NCBI RefSeq assembly: GCF_019168305.1
Contig: NZ_JAHTBI010000045.1
Coordinates: 1-64,000 of the forward strand
Direction: 5' to 3'
DNA: 64,000 nt
Origin: Pseudomonas aegrilactucae
Lineage (GTDB): Bacteria > Pseudomonadota > Gammaproteobacteria > Pseudomonadales > Pseudomonadaceae
Shown: piece by piece, positions 63,058 through 64,000 of the stretch
Layout of the letters: each line of letters begins with the position of its first letter
Position numbering within the stretch: position 1 is the first letter of the stretch
The notes under the pieces: generated by a model
Databases searched by the model: none
Told to the model about the DNA's origin: nothing
Seen by the model: only the letters and a program-made list of their open reading frames with translations
Position numbers and translations under genes: made by a program

Positions 63058-63765
63058 CTATATACCGATGGTTTGGACTTTGGACAGCGCAACGCTGCCC
63101 AGGCCAGCGAGGTTGAGCATCAGCTCGCCGCCGGTCTGACTGATGGTGACGCTGTTGACGGTGGCCGGCAGCAGCGTGTACATCTCGGCCGCCTTGCCAT
63201 CGACCGTGGTCTTGGCCGTGAAGGTGTAGGTGCCCGGATCGACCTTCTCGCCCTTCTCGTTGGTGCCATCCCAGATGAAGTCGGCATTGCCGGCCGCCTG
63301 CGCACCCAGGTCGATGGTCTTGACCGTCTTGCCATCCTTGTCGGTGACAGTGACGGTGCCCGAAGTGATCGACTGCGGTACCACCACCTGCCCCGTGAAG
63401 CTCTTGGTGGTATCGACCACGGCCTTGTCGGCCTGGGTGATCACCGAGCGACCGACCAGCCCCGACGCCTGCAGGGCCTGGGACGAGCCCATGGCACCGG
63501 TGATGGCGTTGACCGAGTCGTTCAGCGAGGTGATGCCCTCGAGGCTGGAGAACTGCGCCAGCTGGGCGACGAATTCGCTGTTGTCCTGCGGATCGAGCGG
63601 GTTCTGGTGCTGCATCTGGGTTACCAGCAACTGCAGGAACGCGTCCTTGCCCAGGGCCTGACCGTTGCCGGACTTGGCACCGGTGCTCGCGCCCAACGCA
63701 CTGGAACCGGTGGAGCTCTTGACGCCGGAATTGGAGATGACGTCGTTGATATTTACATCAGCCAT
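63058..63765 (-). CDS. flgD: FlgD, hook cap/scaffold protein
   Basis: 235 residues. The N-terminal conserved region has GKDAFLQLLVTQMQHQNPLDP and FVAQLAQFSSLEGI. The C-terminal part carries an Ig-like FlgD domain (ADFIWDGTNEKGEKVDPGTYTF region at about 155-180). It caps the growing hook and is removed after completion. It lies 15 bases after flgC. Confidence 0.97.
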   Translation of the reverse strand: MADVNINDVISNSGVKSSTGSSALGASTGAKSGNGQALGKDAFLQLLVTQMQHQNPLDPQDNSEFVAQLAQFSSLEGITSLNDSVNAITGAMGSSQALQASGLVGRSVITQADKAVVDTTKSFTGQVVVPQSITSGTVTVTDKDGKTVKTIDLGAQAAGNADFIWDGTNEKGEKVDPGTYTFTAKTTVDGKAAEMYTLLPATVNSVTISQTGGELMLNLAGLGSVALSKVQTIGI

Positions 63766-63780
63766 GGAAAACGCCCCTTA

Positions 63781-64000
63781 TCACTGACCCAGGGTCAGGA
63801 CCTTCTGCATCATGGTTTTGGCCGTGTTCATCAGCTCGGCATTGGTCTGGAACGAGCGGCTGGCAGAGATCATGTCTGCCATTTCCTCGACCACATTGAC
63901 GTTGGGGTAGTAGACGTAGCCGTCCTTGTTCGCCGCCGGATGGTTCGGCTCGTAGCGTGCTTCAAGGTTGCTCTGGTCTTCGACCACGCCCAGCACCTGC
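63781..64000 (-). CDS. flgC: FlgC, proximal rod protein (C-terminal part, start lies beyond the window)
   Basis: The last 72 or so codons of flgC. Contains the conserved rod-protein ending: YEPNHPAANKDGYVYYPNVN, EEMADMISASRSFQTNAE and a final TMMQKVLTLGQ. In the family this lies at the end of a protein of about 145 residues, so roughly half is missing. It belongs to flgBCDE, whose start is to the right. Confidence 0.95.
   Translation of the reverse strand, partial: QVLGVVEDQSNLEARYEPNHPAANKDGYVYYPNVNVVEEMADMISASRSFQTNAELMNTAKTMMQKVLTLGQ

Overview
The window is almost entirely one polar-flagellum and chemotaxis supercluster of a fluorescent Pseudomonas, most likely the P. putida / P. entomophila group. 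The gene order (flgBCDE, flgFGHIJKL, glycosylation genes, fliC-flaG-fliDST, fleQ, fleSR, fliEFGHIJ, hsbA-hsbR-hptB, fliKLMNOPQR-flhB, flhA-flhF-fleN-fliA, cheYZAB, motCD, parC-parP-cheW), the high GC content, REP elements of the CGCCGGC-type and the fleQ/fleN/flhF regulators all fit that group. Apart from two genes at the left edge, every gene reads on the minus strand, so the biological order runs from right to left.

Right to left: 64000-61665 holds the end of flgC, flgD and flgE. A 63-residue predicted secreted protein and a strong hairpin follow. A sigma-54-type promoter then opens the rod/ring/hook-junction operon flgFGHIJKL (61207-52902). From 52828 to 40248 lies an accessory island: three very large multi-domain glycosyltransferases (1185, 927 and 1193 residues), a WecE/VioA-type sugar aminotransferase and a KAS III (FabH-like) enzyme. 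By position and by analogy with known Pseudomonas islands they are the likely flagellin glycosylation machinery. A short flagellin (282 residues) with a near-perfect sigma-28 promoter follows, then flaG, fliD, fliS and fliT, the master regulator fleQ with its own sigma-70-like promoter, and fleSR and fliEFGHIJ with strong sigma-54 sites.

Between 25863 and 23455 sits the HsbA-HsbR-HptB partner-switching module, which in P. aeruginosa connects sessile signalling with FlgM and flagellar expression. The export/switch operon fliKLMNOPQR-flhB begins with a good sigma-54 site. In this sequence fliK carries a one-base deletion that separates its C-terminal export-switching domain from the rest; this is the most consequential anomaly found. 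flhA-flhF-fleN-fliA set export, polar placement, flagellar number and the sigma-28 class. cheY, cheZ, cheA, cheB, the second stator motCD and the ParC/ParP array-positioning pair with cheW complete the set. CheA has four copies of a short acidic/hydrophobic motif in its linker that may be the docking region for ParP.

At the far left a second FliK-domain protein and a free-standing FlhB C-terminal-domain protein read on the plus strand away from ccmA (cytochrome c maturation), converging on the DUF2802 gene. No tRNA, rRNA, CRISPR array, insertion sequence or prophage was seen. The clearest leads are the fliK frameshift, the multi-domain glycosyltransferase island, an attenuator-like set of alternative hairpins between flgL and the first glycosyltransferase, and the CheA linker repeats.
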